Positions 1-10,062 are shown, counted from the stretch's first letter. The stretch: DNA of 64,000 nucleotides from Firmicutes bacterium UBA7510 (GCA_002479485.1 DLNM01000032.1:60197-124196), one strand, 5' to 3'. Notes: a model not told the origin generated them from the sequence alone. Numbers and translations: made by a program.

Positions 1-2
1 TA

Positions 3-1478
3 ATAATTCGTACTATTGGATTTGTTTTTAGAATATATTTAGCTAACGCTATTGGAGCAGAAGGAATAGGGTTATATCAGCTTATTATGGCATTTTACAT
101 GCTTACTGTAACGCTGGCTACCTCTGGTATTAGTGTTGCTGTTTCTAGGATAGTTGCAGAGGAAATAGCAAAAAATAAATATCAAAATGCTAAAAAAGCT
201 CTAAAACTATCTCTTATTATATCCTTGATAACAAGTGGTATTGCAACTGTAGTGTTATTTTTCGGAGCAGAACCAGTTAGTATATATATACTTAAGGACG
301 CAAGAGCAATCCTTCCTCTAAAATATCTTGCTCCTAGCCTTCCATTGCTGGCATTTTCAGCCTGCTACAGGGGATATTTTTTCGCTGTCAGAGATGTAGT
401 AAAGCCAACAACTGCACAAGTGCTTGAACAAATTGTTAGAATTTTTGTAACTGTCTATCTAATAAAATCAATAAGAGTAGACAATATCATATATGCATGC
501 TCTGCTGCAACTATTGGTATGACAGCAGGGGAATTGATATCTTACATTTATATTGTATTTTTATATTACATTGACAAAAAATATAAATCAAAAAAACAAA
601 ACACAGACAAAATATTATTTAACATGTTATATATCAGTATACCTGTAGCCGGTACCTCTTATTTAAACTCTGCTTTGAGACTTCTTGAAAATGCACTTAT
701 TCCTATAAAGTTAGTTGCTTCAGGTATGGAAGTTTCATCTGCTATGAGTATTTACGGAATGATAAAGGGTATGGTACTTCCAATACTATTTTTCCCTACA
801 TCATTTTTGTCGTCTTTAGCAACAATGCTTTTACCTTCATTATCAAGTGCTAATGTCAATAACAATGAAAAGCATATAACTTATACTCTGTCTAAGGTAC
901 TTCATTTTACATCCATATCAGGAATATTAGTAGTTAGCTTGTTTATGCTATTTCCATATGAGCTTGGCAACGCATTATATAATAGCACAGAAGTCGGTAC
1001 TTTAATTAGAATTTTGTCTTTCTTATGTCCATTTATGTATTTAAATATGGTTGTAACATCTGTATTAAATGCACTTGGAGAACAGGTTAGTTCTTTTAAA
1101 ATTAACCTTATAGAATCAATTATAAAAATAATGATGATTTTCTTCTTAGTACCAAAATATGGGTTTACTGCTTATTTATTTGCTCTATTTATAACAACTA
1201 TACTTAATACAATTCTTTATATATACAGACTGCTAAAAGTTTCTTATATTATTTTTGATATTTCTAACTGGGTATTTAAGCCCATACTAGCTGCAATAAT
1301 TTCTGGGTTAATAAGTAAACTTTTATATAGTGCAATATATACTAATATATTATCATTAAATAATAGCTTAATACTCTCTATTGCTTCAATTGGTTTAATT
1401 TATTTAATATTATTATTTATTTTAAAAAGCCTTAAGCCAAGCGACTTTAATTCATTAAAAAAATCATTTAAAAGATAA
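3..1478 (+). CDS. SpoVB-like MOP-superfamily flippase, 5' end cut by window edge
   Basis: Polytopic membrane protein of the polysaccharide/lipid-II flippase type (SpoVB/MurJ/Wzx superfamily), which exports lipid-linked precursors across the membrane; SpoVB members act in spore cortex formation. The reading frame is open from base 3, and the residues before the first in-frame ATG (base 87) read like family N-terminus (GFVFRIYLANAIGAEGIGLYQ), so the true start lies outside the window. About 12-14 hydrophobic segments follow, with the SYLNSALRLLENALIP stretch typical of the second half. Known of the family: MATE-like fold. Inferred: sporulation role rather than capsule export, because no glycosyltransferase cluster is adjacent. 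Confidence 0.85.
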   Translation: MIRTIGFVFRIYLANAIGAEGIGLYQLIMAFYMLTVTLATSGISVAVSRIVAEEIAKNKYQNAKKALKLSLIISLITSGIATVVLFFGAEPVSIYILKDARAILPLKYLAPSLPLLAFSACYRGYFFAVRDVVKPTTAQVLEQIVRIFVTVYLIKSIRVDNIIYACSAATIGMTAGELISYIYIVFLYYIDKKYKSKKQNTDKILFNMLYISIPVAGTSYLNSALRLLENALIPIKLVASGMEVSSAMSIYGMIKGMVLPILFFPTSFLSSLATMLLPSLSSANVNNNEKHITYTLSKVLHFTSISGILVVSLFMLFPYELGNALYNSTEVGTLIRILSFLCPFMYLNMVVTSVLNALGEQVSSFKINLIESIIKIMMIFFLVPKYGFTAYLFALFITTILNTILYIYRLLKVSYIIFDISNWVFKPILAAIISGLISKLLYSAIYTNILSLNNSLILSIASIGLIYLILLFILKSLKPSDFNSLKKSFKR

Positions 1479-1556
1479 TAATATTTAAGATTAAATTAAA
1501 ATTTTGTGATATAATATGTTATAAAGCTAAATATATTATAAAAAGGTGAGGATAAA

Positions 1557-1949
1557 ATGAACTGGTTAAGGAACTTTATGATGGGAAGATACGGAGTAGA
1601 TAAGCTTAATATTGCATTACTTGTATTTTCTATGATATTAACTTTTATTTCTAGTATTACAGATTTAGCTATTTTACTATATATCTCTTATATACCATTA
1701 ATCTTGTGCATTTATAGAATTTTTTCCAGAAATACTAACGCTAGAATACAAGAAAACTATAAATTCCTTAAATTCTACAACCCTGCTGAAGCATGGGTAA
1801 AAAAGAAGCTTAATATAGTAAAGGGCTCGAAAACTCACAAATATTTTGAATGTCCAAATTGCAAGCAGACTGTTCGTGTGCCAAAGGGAAAAGGCAAAGT
1901 GGCTATAACGTGCCCAAAATGCAGTACAAAATTCACTAAAAATACATAG
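1557..1949 (+). CDS. Small membrane protein with C-terminal zinc ribbon
   Basis: 130-aa protein of unknown function. Two closely spaced hydrophobic helices (about residues 18-34 and 38-55) are followed by a basic cytoplasmic tail ending in a four-cysteine zinc ribbon, CPNC (about 99-102) and CPKC (about 118-121), separated by a VPKGKGK stretch typical of zinc-ribbon domains that sit on membrane proteins. AAGGTGAGG lies at the normal distance before the ATG. It is separated from the flippase gene by about 80 bases containing a TATAAT-like box (1511-1516), so it may have its own promoter. A palindromic terminator follows directly. No specific function can be assigned. Confidence 0.75.
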   Translation: MNWLRNFMMGRYGVDKLNIALLVFSMILTFISSITDLAILLYISYIPLILCIYRIFSRNTNARIQENYKFLKFYNPAEAWVKKKLNIVKGSKTHKYFECPNCKQTVRVPKGKGKVAITCPKCSTKFTKNT

Positions 1950-1956
1950 TAGTATT

Positions 1957-1985
1957 AAAAGCAGATGTTCGTTACATCTGCTTTT
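1957..1985. terminator. Bidirectional intrinsic terminator
   Basis: Perfect 11-bp inverted repeat (AAAAGCAGATG / CATCTGCTTTT) with a 7-base loop, between the convergent zinc-ribbon gene and the DUF4097 gene; A/T tracts on both sides allow use from either strand. Confidence 0.8.
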
Positions 1986-1988
1986 AAA

Positions 1989-2843
1989 TTATATGTTATT
2001 AATTTTTACACTGCCGCTAGAAGTTTTAACGTTAATACTGATAGTTGGGTTATCACCAACTACACCTGAAGCCTGATTGCCTTTCTTATTATAGAATAAT
2101 TGATTATCAAAATAAGTTTTTATACTTCCACTAGATGTTTGAGCATTAAGTTTAAAGCTAGATGACGGCGGTAAGGTTATGTTAGCAGAACCACTTGAAA
2201 CGCTAATATCTATATCATTATTAAGCTCATTAATTGTAGCTTTAACGCTTCCACTTGATGCACTCGCTTCTAATTTCCCAACCATATTATTTACTGTTAT
2301 AGAACCAGACGAACTAGAAAAAATGCTATCACCACAACCATTTAATACCTTTATACTTCCACTAGAAGTCTTAAATATTCTATTACCGTTGGCATTTTCC
2401 ATGAATATACTCCCACTAGATGCTTGAGCATTTATATTGTTAGCACATATATCCTTTAATTTTATACTACCGCTTTTGCTTGTTGCTTTAAAGTTTGAAA
2501 ACTTAAATGATTCATCGGATTTAATGCTACCGCTAGAGGTCATAATCTCAAAATCATTTGCATAATTAGAAGGTATGTATATCTCAATCTTTCTGATTAA
2601 GTAATTAAAGATCTTTAGCATTCTTTCGCCAGATTCTATGATTAGTTTATTATTATTAGTTGTAATGTTTGCAAGTTCCTCTTTTTCTGGTTCATAATTC
2701 ATATATTCCTTTAGTATAACCTTATCAGAATCAACCTTATATAGATTAACAGTATCTGATGTATAGGATATAAATATATTTTTTATTTCTCTTATGTCAA
2801 TTATTTGTTCATTAACAAGCTTAGCCTCTAAATTAAATTTCAT
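1989..2843 (-). CDS. DUF4097-type beta-strand repeat protein (putative adhesin-like)
   Basis: 284-aa protein whose C-terminal two thirds (from about residue 100) repeat a SSGSIK/SSGSV motif roughly every 18-20 residues, at least nine times, as in DUF4097/putative-adhesin right-handed beta-solenoids. No signal peptide or transmembrane helix is visible, so it is probably cytoplasmic or membrane-associated by a partner. The AGGAGG site upstream of the ATG is strong. In known families DUF4097 proteins often accompany envelope-stress or PadR/LiaF-type modules, but none is adjacent here. Function unknown. Confidence 0.75.
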   Translation of the reverse strand: MKFNLEAKLVNEQIIDIREIKNIFISYTSDTVNLYKVDSDKVILKEYMNYEPEKEELANITTNNNKLIIESGERMLKIFNYLIRKIEIYIPSNYANDFEIMTSSGSIKSDESFKFSNFKATSKSGSIKLKDICANNINAQASSGSIFMENANGNRIFKTSSGSIKVLNGCGDSIFSSSSGSITVNNMVGKLEASASSGSVKATINELNNDIDISVSSGSANITLPPSSSFKLNAQTSSGSIKTYFDNQLFYNKKGNQASGVVGDNPTISINVKTSSGSVKINNI

Positions 2844-2900
2844 CTTATATATCCTCCTTTATTTTTCTTTATACTATCATATTTAATTGTAATAAAAAAG

Positions 2901-2946
2901 CAAGTAATGCTTTAGTTTATAATTTTTTTTACTAAAGCATTACTTG
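2901..2946 (-). terminator. Intrinsic terminator of the GH18 gene
   Basis: Perfect 16-bp inverted repeat (2901-2916 with 2931-2946). On the minus strand it is followed by CTTTTTTATT. It lies about 80 bases past the stop of the LysM/GH18 gene and before the DUF4097 start, so the two minus-strand genes are separate transcripts. Confidence 0.8.
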
Positions 2947-3027
2947 AGTTTAAAATACATTAACTTTGCAACAGTTTATTTAAATACATTTATAGTAATC
3001 AAACATATTATACCATATATGTTTAAA

Positions 3028-4164
3028 TTAAAGATATTTTATAGTACTATAGGTGTTTTCTAGTACCAACCAATTTTGTGGAAATGGATTCATTATAGTC
3101 CAATAAAAAATTCCACCCAAATTGTATTTATCAACCAACTTAAGCTTAGCATCTATACTCCTTGCATCTTCAAACCAAACAATATGTTCTCTTTTCTCTT
3201 CATCATAATAATTAAAGTATGGTGATTGAGCTGTATAATCAAATTTTATTTCTGCCCCATATCTTCTTGCAATATCTACTGCTTCAGGATTTGATATAAT
3301 AGTAGCTTTTGTTCCTTTTTCATATGGTAAAGTCCAGTCATAGCCATAGTTTGGTATTCCCATTAATATTTTTTGACTATCGATTTCTGTTACCGCATAT
3401 TGTAAAACTCTTTCTACTTGATTAATCGGAGCTACCGCCATTGGAGGTCCTAACATAAACCCCCACTCATATGTCATAAGAAGTATTTTATCCATTATAT
3501 CCCCTATGACAGCATAGTCATGGGCTTCATATAGAAGACCTTTTTGTTCTCTGCTTATTTTTGGTGCTAATGCAGCATTTATTTTATAACCCTCTGAATG
3601 TAGAACAGTTGCTAGCTTTCTTAGAAAATCTTCAAACTTTTCCTTGTCTTCTGGATATACATACTCAAAATCTACATCTACACCGAAATATCCTTTACTT
3701 TTAACTGTATCAAGTACGTTGTTTATTAAAACATCCTGTATATGATCATTATTTAATATTTTTTGCATTATTTCACTGCTAAAACCTCCGCCGGGTTCTA
3801 AGTTAGTTAATACCATATATGGTGCGACTTGATATTCCAATGCATCTTTAATGAGGTTTTCATCATTTATGTATATTAGATTACCGTCTTCAGTAACCAT
3901 ATAATTAAATATATTTATACCTGTCATATGAGGTAATGCACTTGCAAGTACCCTCTCCCTAATATTTGGATAAGCGTATCCAAAAACAGCTATTTCTTTT
4001 AAATTTTCTGGAATTTCACCTGTTAATATTACTAATGTTTGGCCAATTACTAAATCGGTTGGATCATTAAGTTCATTATCCTCTATTATCTTTAAAGGTG
4101 TTGTACCATACATTTGCGCTAATGAGTACACAGAATCACCTTGTCTAACAACATGTATTATCAT
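3028..4164 (-). CDS. LysM-GH18 glycosidase, YaaH/SleL-like spore peptidoglycan hydrolase
   Basis: 378 aa. An N-terminal LysM domain (residues 2-48, VVRQGDSVYSLAQMYGTT) binds N-acetylglucosamine polymers. It is followed by a glycoside hydrolase 18 barrel with the catalytic DxDxE signature GVDVDFEYV near residue 165 and the late GGIFYWTIMNPFPQNW strand. Known YaaH/SleL enzymes carry two LysM domains and act on cortex fragments as N-acetylglucosaminidases; this one has a single LysM. There is no signal peptide, as is usual for spore-coat members made in the mother cell. Single-gene transcript with its own terminator; GGGGAG precedes the ATG. Confidence 0.88.
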   Translation of the reverse strand: MIIHVVRQGDSVYSLAQMYGTTPLKIIEDNELNDPTDLVIGQTLVILTGEIPENLKEIAVFGYAYPNIRERVLASALPHMTGINIFNYMVTEDGNLIYINDENLIKDALEYQVAPYMVLTNLEPGGGFSSEIMQKILNNDHIQDVLINNVLDTVKSKGYFGVDVDFEYVYPEDKEKFEDFLRKLATVLHSEGYKINAALAPKISREQKGLLYEAHDYAVIGDIMDKILLMTYEWGFMLGPPMAVAPINQVERVLQYAVTEIDSQKILMGIPNYGYDWTLPYEKGTKATIISNPEAVDIARRYGAEIKFDYTAQSPYFNYYDEEKREHIVWFEDARSIDAKLKLVDKYNLGGIFYWTIMNPFPQNWLVLENTYSTIKYL

Positions 4165-4268
4165 ATAATCACTCCCCTATGCATACTATGAAAACATAAA
4201 TATCTTGCTACAAAAATAACTGTAAAAATTTATCGCAATATGTTAAAATGTCGATAGATATTTAAAAT

Positions 4269-4285
4269 GTCTCAAAGCTTGAGAC
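4269..4285. promoter_or_regulatory. 17-bp palindrome upstream of plsY-like gene
   Basis: GTCTCAA-AGC-TTGAGAC, a perfect 7-bp inverted repeat ending 19 bases before the ATG of the acyltransferase. It could be an operator or a short 5'-UTR hairpin close to the ribosome binding site. Regulator unknown. Confidence 0.35.
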
Positions 4286-4304
4286 TATATACTGGGGGTT
4301 AATT

Positions 4305-4901
4305 ATGAGATATATCCTGTGCTTTTTGATTGGATACGTTTTAGGAACAGTTAATTATGCGTATATTATAGGCAGAATAAAAGGTTTTGATATAAGAACA
4401 AAGGGCTCAACTAACGCCGGAGCATCTAATGCTACCGTTACTATGGGCTGGAAAATAGGTGTAATTGTTGGTTTGTGCGATATTTTAAAAGCGTTTGTAT
4501 CAGTTATTATAGCAAAATTTATCTTCCCCGAATTAGAGTTTGCTGGAGTAATTGCAGGTGTATCATGTATTTTAGGCCATATATTCCCATTTTATCTTAA
4601 TTTTAGGGGCGGAAAAGGATTCGCATCTTATCTGGGTATGATATTAGCCTTGGATTGGAGATTCTTTTTAATCATTGGTGTTTCAATAATAATTATTACA
4701 GTGGTTACTGACTATATAGCACTGGCTACATTGACTACAGTTGTGGTATACCCTTTATATTTGATTTTTACAAGAATAGAAATAATAGTCCTTCTAATAG
4801 TAACTGTTGCTTCTATTGTTATGATATTTAAACACATAAGTAACATTAAAAAAATTATATCCGGACAAGAAATAGGGCTTAGAAGCTCTAAAGCTAAGTA
4901 A
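4305..4901 (+). CDS. plsY: PlsY-like acyl-phosphate:glycerol-3-phosphate acyltransferase
   Basis: 198-aa integral membrane protein with five to seven hydrophobic segments. PlsY transfers the acyl group from acyl-phosphate to glycerol-3-phosphate, the first step of phospholipid synthesis. The family motifs are present: GSTNAGASN (about 34-42, variant of SGNIGATN) and NFRGGKGFAS (about 98-107, phosphate-binding GGKGVAT). The variant first motif suggests a divergent paralogue rather than the housekeeping copy, which may lie elsewhere. Monocistronic, with a terminator directly after the stop. Confidence 0.8.
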   Translation: MRYILCFLIGYVLGTVNYAYIIGRIKGFDIRTKGSTNAGASNATVTMGWKIGVIVGLCDILKAFVSVIIAKFIFPELEFAGVIAGVSCILGHIFPFYLNFRGGKGFASYLGMILALDWRFFLIIGVSIIIITVVTDYIALATLTTVVVYPLYLIFTRIEIIVLLIVTVASIVMIFKHISNIKKIISGQEIGLRSSKAK

Positions 4902-4904
4902 ATT

Positions 4905-4937
4905 GAAAGACCAATAGTTATCAATCATTGGTCTTTT
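4905..4937. terminator. Bidirectional terminator overlapping the DUF445 stop codon
   Basis: GAAAGACCAAT pairs with ATTGGTCTTTT across an 11-base loop. The hairpin serves the plsY-like gene and, on the other strand, contains the last codons and stop (4925-4927) of the 1414-aa gene. Confidence 0.75.
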
Positions 4938-7900
4938 ATTTGCTCTTTCTTTATTTTAGGTATGCCTTTTATTGTTTCTAATAAAGTTAATGCCATTCCC
5001 ACATACTTGTTTGCTCCAATAATACCACCTGCTATACCTGTCCAAACTGTATTTTTTAAATTATTTTTCCAAAACACCTTGTAAATCTCTTGATATTTCT
5101 CTGAAGGTAAATTTTTTATCTCTTCTTTTGTTATCTCATCTAAATCTATACTTTGAAATATATTACTTAAGTTCTTTTTAATCGCTATATAAAATCCATC
5201 TACTAACATGTCTACAAAATATTTTTTTACATTTTTAGTTATACACATATACGCACTAAGCTTTAAATCATTTGATACAATTTGAGAATACAGTGATTCG
5301 ATAAATAGGTTAAAGCTTTTTTCCCCAACTATCTTATTTATAAGATTATCCATGGATAACTTTAACTCGTCTATATTAATAATACTATCCATCAAATCAA
5401 TATCTTCAAGATAATTATAAAAGCAATTTATTACACTATTGATATTTAAGTAAATTAAATCATTTGCTTCAATTATATCCCTTATAGCTTTCTCCATATT
5501 AATTAGATCATTTTTATCTATTTTAACAAATAATCTTTTAATTAAAATGGAATCAAATATTTTGTAAGATGATTCACTAACAACACCCTTTATTTCTTTT
5601 AAAATTTGTATTTTACTTTTTTTAGTGTCGCTATAAAGCTGCTTTAGACAGGATGATATTTCATTGTCATATTTTATAAAAATATTACCAATATTATCTA
5701 TATATGTGTGACTAGCAATAGCTTTTAGTTCCATATCACTATACTTTTGCATATATAAATTAAAAATCAAAAAACTTTTATTTTTTACTATAGGATTTTT
5801 TTCATTTCCTATAAATAATTCTTTAATGAACTTTTCTAACTTGTTATTATCAATATTAGCACTTAACTCTTCAAGCTTAACACTAAAAATATCACCTGTT
5901 ATACCCTTTGATATTTCGTAGAATTGCTCAAAATTCCTATCAAAAAATAAAGGTAATTTAATTAATATAAGATTATTTATTATGTCAAATAAAGCCTTAT
6001 CTCCACCTATTCCATTGTAGGCAGATCTCTCTTTTAAATTTAAGCTATTTAGTAATTTTTCTTTTATGTCACTTTCTATTTTTGTATGTCTATTTAAGGT
6101 TAAATAGCTTTGTAAGCTAAGTATTATATCCTTGAAATATTTATAAAACATACCATTTAAAAAAATCTTACTTCTTCTATTTAATGCATCTTCTAAGGTT
6201 GTTTGAGCATTAAACTTATTATTTAAAACATAATAAGTTTTTTCAGATAATTCATTTAATTTATCCTCTGTAAAAATATTATCATATATATTATTAAACA
6301 ATTTGGAATATATACCTTCTAATCTATCCTGAGATAAAATATTTATCAAAGGCTCATTTAAAAAGTTATCATATGATTTTTTATACTTAAGAAAATATTT
6401 TTTTAAGCTTTCTGTATCCTTTAAGAATTCTATACCCTTTATAAAACGTTCTTCTACACTTAATAATATATCATCATTAATTCTATCAATTAAGTCCTTT
6501 GGAATACAATCTAAAACACTAATATCTTCTTCTAAATGTTTATTAATATAGGCAAATATTTCATCAATTATGACACTTTTTTTAGAATTAACTTCATTCA
6601 TAATACTATCTATCAAATTTCTATTTATTAGATGTTTAATAGGTATGTCTGAAATTTCTTTAGATATATATGTTGCTATATTGTTTTTATTTTTATCTAA
6701 AGTATTTTTCGTCAATGTTGATAAATTTGACGAAATATATTTATTGTTATTTTCAAAGCATTCATAAATATGTTGATACTCATTATCAACAATTGTTTTA
6801 TGTATATTTTCTTTTATTTGAGTGCTTTTACTTTGCACCAAATCTTGAACCATTTCTTTATCTATTAGGTTTGCTTTAACAATAGTTGACATATAACCAG
6901 CAAAATTTTCTTGCTTTTTTTTAATAAATTTATCTGTGCAATTTTTTAAAATAGGTATATTTGCTAGAAAGCTATTTTTTATATTAGCTGTTGAAAAACC
7001 TTCCATAGCGACAAAATTAGTTGATACACCAATAATTGAATTCAAAACTACACCCTGCCAAGAAAATACACTATTAATAAGAGGTTTGCTAAATAAATTT
7101 ATTGACGCTAAAGATGCTGATAATCCAAGCGTACCACCAATAACTCCTCCTGAAATAGATAAATTTTTCCGTTTTGTAAGTGTTGAATCTTTTATATAAT
7201 TAATAAACTCATCATCATTAGTAAATTCATCAAAATGCTTTTCTACGATCTCACTTATATATCCTTCTGTTATAGTGGCAATACTTTCACCTACAACATT
7301 TTTCATAAAGCCTGATAAAGAATCATGAATATTTGGTATACTGCTAATAGTATTCATTACCTTACTAACCCTAGTATCTCCAATATCATCAACCAATCGA
7401 CTAAAGTTTTTATTTATAAGATTAGTTAATTTTTCACTTACTCTAATATCAAAGGTCTGATTGGTTTCGCTTAGTTTATCAAATAAATTCGCTATATTAT
7501 TTTTTGATACAAAATCATTTATTATATCATTAATCTTAGTTGTTATAGCATTCTCATTACTTTTTATGTCTTTTATCAGTATTTTTTTGATAGTGTCTGT
7601 GTTACCTATTAAATATTCTTTATTTATAAATTCACCAATTTTGTTATCAAAAGAATTAAAAATATAATCACTTACTTCTCTAGCTATACTTACATGTATT
7701 TCTTTTGAATAAAATGTATTCTCTTTAATGTAATCTATAAAAACATATTTTAATTTACTATTAAAAAACTTGACTAAATCTAGATTTATAAAATCTCCTA
7801 AAGGTTTTGACGTTATATTGTCAATGATATAATTTAGAGTGCCTTTATTATCTTTTAGAAAACTAATTACAGATGTAGTCAGTATGTCAGCACTAATTAT

Positions 7901-9169
7901 TTTTCTATCCTCAAGCGTATTAATTATATCTCTAGCATTTCTTGATTTTAAATAATTCCCAATTTCAGCAATTATAAAGGATGAAATTTTGTCTAGATTA
8001 TCACCATTTACTGCAAATTCTAGCAGCAATTTAACTATAGAGCTATCATTATATTTTTTACTATTATAGTACTCATTAATTGTTAAATATATTTTAGCTC
8101 TTAGCTCATCATTTCCGGAAATAATTTCATCTACCGACTCTTTAATAACATCATTTAATTCAATGTTATTGCTGTCAATCCACTGCATAACAGAATATGC
8201 AATATTATTTACTCTATTTTTCATCTGTTTTTTTATAACATCTTCATAATCTTTTTTATAAATATCAAAAAGGCTGATATTGCTATTTACTAAATAATCC
8301 TTAAGTTCATAGTAAATATTTTCTATAGATTTTTCACCCTTATCAGAATTTATAAAATCTATTATATTCTCATTTGCGATTTTTCTTATGTCTTCAGTTG
8401 TTAAATTTACAAGACTTTTAATAGGTTTTTCTAATATACTATCTTGCATTTTTTCTAAAATTTTAGTTATATCAACTTGATATAATATTTCATTAAATGC
8501 TGAATCTATTTTTTCATCAATATTTTGCTTTATAACACCACTAAATTTTATTGCTTCTTTTTCAATATTCTTTTTTAATTTATTTGATATATTTTTCGAA
8601 ATTATTTCGTTTATTTTTACATCACAAAAAGCATCAAATGTTTCTGATGCTATGTTGTCTACTATTTGAGTATTTTGTATTGTCAAAATGATATTCTGAA
8701 TTATATTTTTAGATATATATTCAACCTGTTTTTCCGTTATAACACTTGAAAGCTTTATATCATTAGCTATATTTTGTAGAATACTTTTCATATTGATGTC
8801 TAATATGTTGACAATTATGTCTTTTCCACAAATACAAGCATCATAGAAAACAGGTATATCCTTTAACCTAAGATTTTTTATATCTCTACATATACATTCA
8901 TTAAAAAAATCCTGTGAAAAACTCTCAAATTCTTCATTAAAATTATGTATTATAAACTTCTCTGATATCTTTTGTGCATTAATAATATCTTTTTCCATCA
9001 TAGTGCTTACATTTTTAATAAACTGCATCTTAGAATTTATTATACTGTCGCCACATCTGATTTTATTGAAAAAAGAATATTTTTTGAATAGCATATTTAT
9101 GACATATTTATTTGTTATGTATCCAGTTGCTCCGCATAAAAGTGTATCTATAAAAATATCATATAGCAT
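4925..9169 (-). CDS. Giant DUF445-family membrane-anchored protein, two DUF445-like units
   Basis: 1414 aa. Residues 5-28 (GATGYITNKYVINMLF) match the start of DUF445 proteins (G..GyiTNk.Ai.mLF), which are normally about 200-450 aa. A second membrane hairpin around residues 660-720 contains SIIGVSTNFVAMEGF followed by FLANIPILKN, a degenerate repeat of the same signature, and a third hydrophobic segment near the C-terminus (about 1375-1400, GIAGGIIGANKYVGMAL) resembles the C-terminal anchor of the family. Between them are long, charged, Asn/Lys/Ile-rich helical stretches, probably extended coiled helices. A TATAAT-like box and GAGGG site precede the ATG. Length suggests fusion or tandem duplication plus expansion. 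Function of DUF445 is not established. Confidence 0.75.
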   Translation of the reverse strand: MLYDIFIDTLLCGATGYITNKYVINMLFKKYSFFNKIRCGDSIINSKMQFIKNVSTMMEKDIINAQKISEKFIIHNFNEEFESFSQDFFNECICRDIKNLRLKDIPVFYDACICGKDIIVNILDINMKSILQNIANDIKLSSVITEKQVEYISKNIIQNIILTIQNTQIVDNIASETFDAFCDVKINEIISKNISNKLKKNIEKEAIKFSGVIKQNIDEKIDSAFNEILYQVDITKILEKMQDSILEKPIKSLVNLTTEDIRKIANENIIDFINSDKGEKSIENIYYELKDYLVNSNISLFDIYKKDYEDVIKKQMKNRVNNIAYSVMQWIDSNNIELNDVIKESVDEIISGNDELRAKIYLTINEYYNSKKYNDSSIVKLLLEFAVNGDNLDKISSFIIAEIGNYLKSRNARDIINTLEDRKIISADILTTSVISFLKDNKGTLNYIIDNITSKPLGDFINLDLVKFFNSKLKYVFIDYIKENTFYSKEIHVSIAREVSDYIFNSFDNKIGEFINKEYLIGNTDTIKKILIKDIKSNENAITTKINDIINDFVSKNNIANLFDKLSETNQTFDIRVSEKLTNLINKNFSRLVDDIGDTRVSKVMNTISSIPNIHDSLSGFMKNVVGESIATITEGYISEIVEKHFDEFTNDDEFINYIKDSTLTKRKNLSISGGVIGGTLGLSASLASINLFSKPLINSVFSWQGVVLNSIIGVSTNFVAMEGFSTANIKNSFLANIPILKNCTDKFIKKKQENFAGYMSTIVKANLIDKEMVQDLVQSKSTQIKENIHKTIVDNEYQHIYECFENNNKYISSNLSTLTKNTLDKNKNNIATYISKEISDIPIKHLINRNLIDSIMNEVNSKKSVIIDEIFAYINKHLEEDISVLDCIPKDLIDRINDDILLSVEERFIKGIEFLKDTESLKKYFLKYKKSYDNFLNEPLINILSQDRLEGIYSKLFNNIYDNIFTEDKLNELSEKTYYVLNNKFNAQTTLEDALNRRSKIFLNGMFYKYFKDIILSLQSYLTLNRHTKIESDIKEKLLNSLNLKERSAYNGIGGDKALFDIINNLILIKLPLFFDRNFEQFYEISKGITGDIFSVKLEELSANIDNNKLEKFIKELFIGNEKNPIVKNKSFLIFNLYMQKYSDMELKAIASHTYIDNIGNIFIKYDNEISSCLKQLYSDTKKSKIQILKEIKGVVSESSYKIFDSILIKRLFVKIDKNDLINMEKAIRDIIEANDLIYLNINSVINCFYNYLEDIDLMDSIINIDELKLSMDNLINKIVGEKSFNLFIESLYSQIVSNDLKLSAYMCITKNVKKYFVDMLVDGFYIAIKKNLSNIFQSIDLDEITKEEIKNLPSEKYQEIYKVFWKNNLKNTVWTGIAGGIIGANKYVGMALTLLETIKGIPKIKKEQIKDQ

Positions 9170-9225
9170 AGTACCCTCGTGATATAAAATATTTTTGACA
9201 TTATATCATTTATATCGACACAAAC

Positions 9226-9258
9226 AAATAAGAATTTAGCTAGGCTAAACTCTTATTT
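9226..9258 (-). terminator. Hairpin at end of gntR
   Basis: Nested inverted repeat (AAATAAGA/TCTTATTT outside, TTTAGC/GCTAAA inside) that includes the stop codon of the GntR gene. The T-tract on the minus strand is weak. Confidence 0.5.
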
Positions 9259-9916
9259 ACAACGTATCAAATTTTGCATTTTCTTTGCACCAATGTATGT
9301 CCCGTATGTAGTCTTGTAATCCACATTTATCGCGAGCTTTAAATAACTCTATTATTTTATGATGCTCACTATTTGTATTTTTTAATATTTCTTGCATGTT
9401 TATATTTTCATCTATAGCATATTTTTTTCTAATAAATGTTTTTTTTACTTGATTTATTAGTGATATAAGCTGCTCATTGTCACATTTTGACATATATACA
9501 TTATGAAATTCCAATTGAATTTCATAAAATTTATCAAATAGTGATTTTTCTATAGCTGAATCCATAGATGCAGCTAAAAATTCCATTTGTTCAATGTCTC
9601 TATCTGTAATATTATCAACTGATAAATAAGCTGCTCTACCATCTAATGGTCCTATAATATTGTATATTTCAATTGCCGTTTTTTCATCAATTTTCTTAAC
9701 TTTAAAACCCCTTCGTGGTAAATTTTCCAAATAACCATCTGCGGCAAGCTGTATAAGTGCTTCACGTACTGGAGTTCTACTTACATTTAATTCTTCACTT
9801 ATTTGAACTTCATTAAGCTTATCATCTGGGTGTAAGCTTCCCTCATTTATTTTTTCAGAAATATAATTATAGACATGGTTTTTTAAAGATAAATATTGTC
9901 TCATATTTACTTCCAT
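9257..9916 (-). CDS. GntR/FadR-subfamily transcriptional regulator (FCD domain)
   Basis: 219 aa. The N-terminal winged helix has the GntR signature (LNEVQISEELNVSRTPVREA, about 35-54), with the wing GYLENLPRRGFKVKK. The C-terminal all-helical FCD ligand domain shows the usual metal/ligand histidines (EFHNVYMS, SEHHKIIELF). Divergently transcribed from the dimethylarginine-hydrolase-like gene. The intergenic region carries a perfect TTGTATACAA-centred palindrome overlapping that gene's promoter. Inference: local repressor whose ligand is an arginine-related compound. An alternative start is Met5. Confidence 0.88.
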   Translation of the reverse strand: MEVNMRQYLSLKNHVYNYISEKINEGSLHPDDKLNEVQISEELNVSRTPVREALIQLAADGYLENLPRRGFKVKKIDEKTAIEIYNIIGPLDGRAAYLSVDNITDRDIEQMEFLAASMDSAIEKSLFDKFYEIQLEFHNVYMSKCDNEQLISLINQVKKTFIRKKYAIDENINMQEILKNTNSEHHKIIELFKARDKCGLQDYIRDIHWCKENAKFDTL

Positions 9917-10062
9917 GCCTCCAATTGATTAGGTGTTATTCTATGGTTAAACATTATTTCTTTCTACCTTTCTCTGCTCATTGTTTTCTCATTTGCCTGT
10001 TAACAATATAATTTTATCATTTTACTTTTTAACTTTCAACATCAAGTAAGTTATGTATGCCA

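Noticed and set aside
2179..2427. Open frame on the plus strand opposite the DUF4097 gene
   Set aside because: It is the mirror of the SSGS repeat coding sequence, with no start signals.
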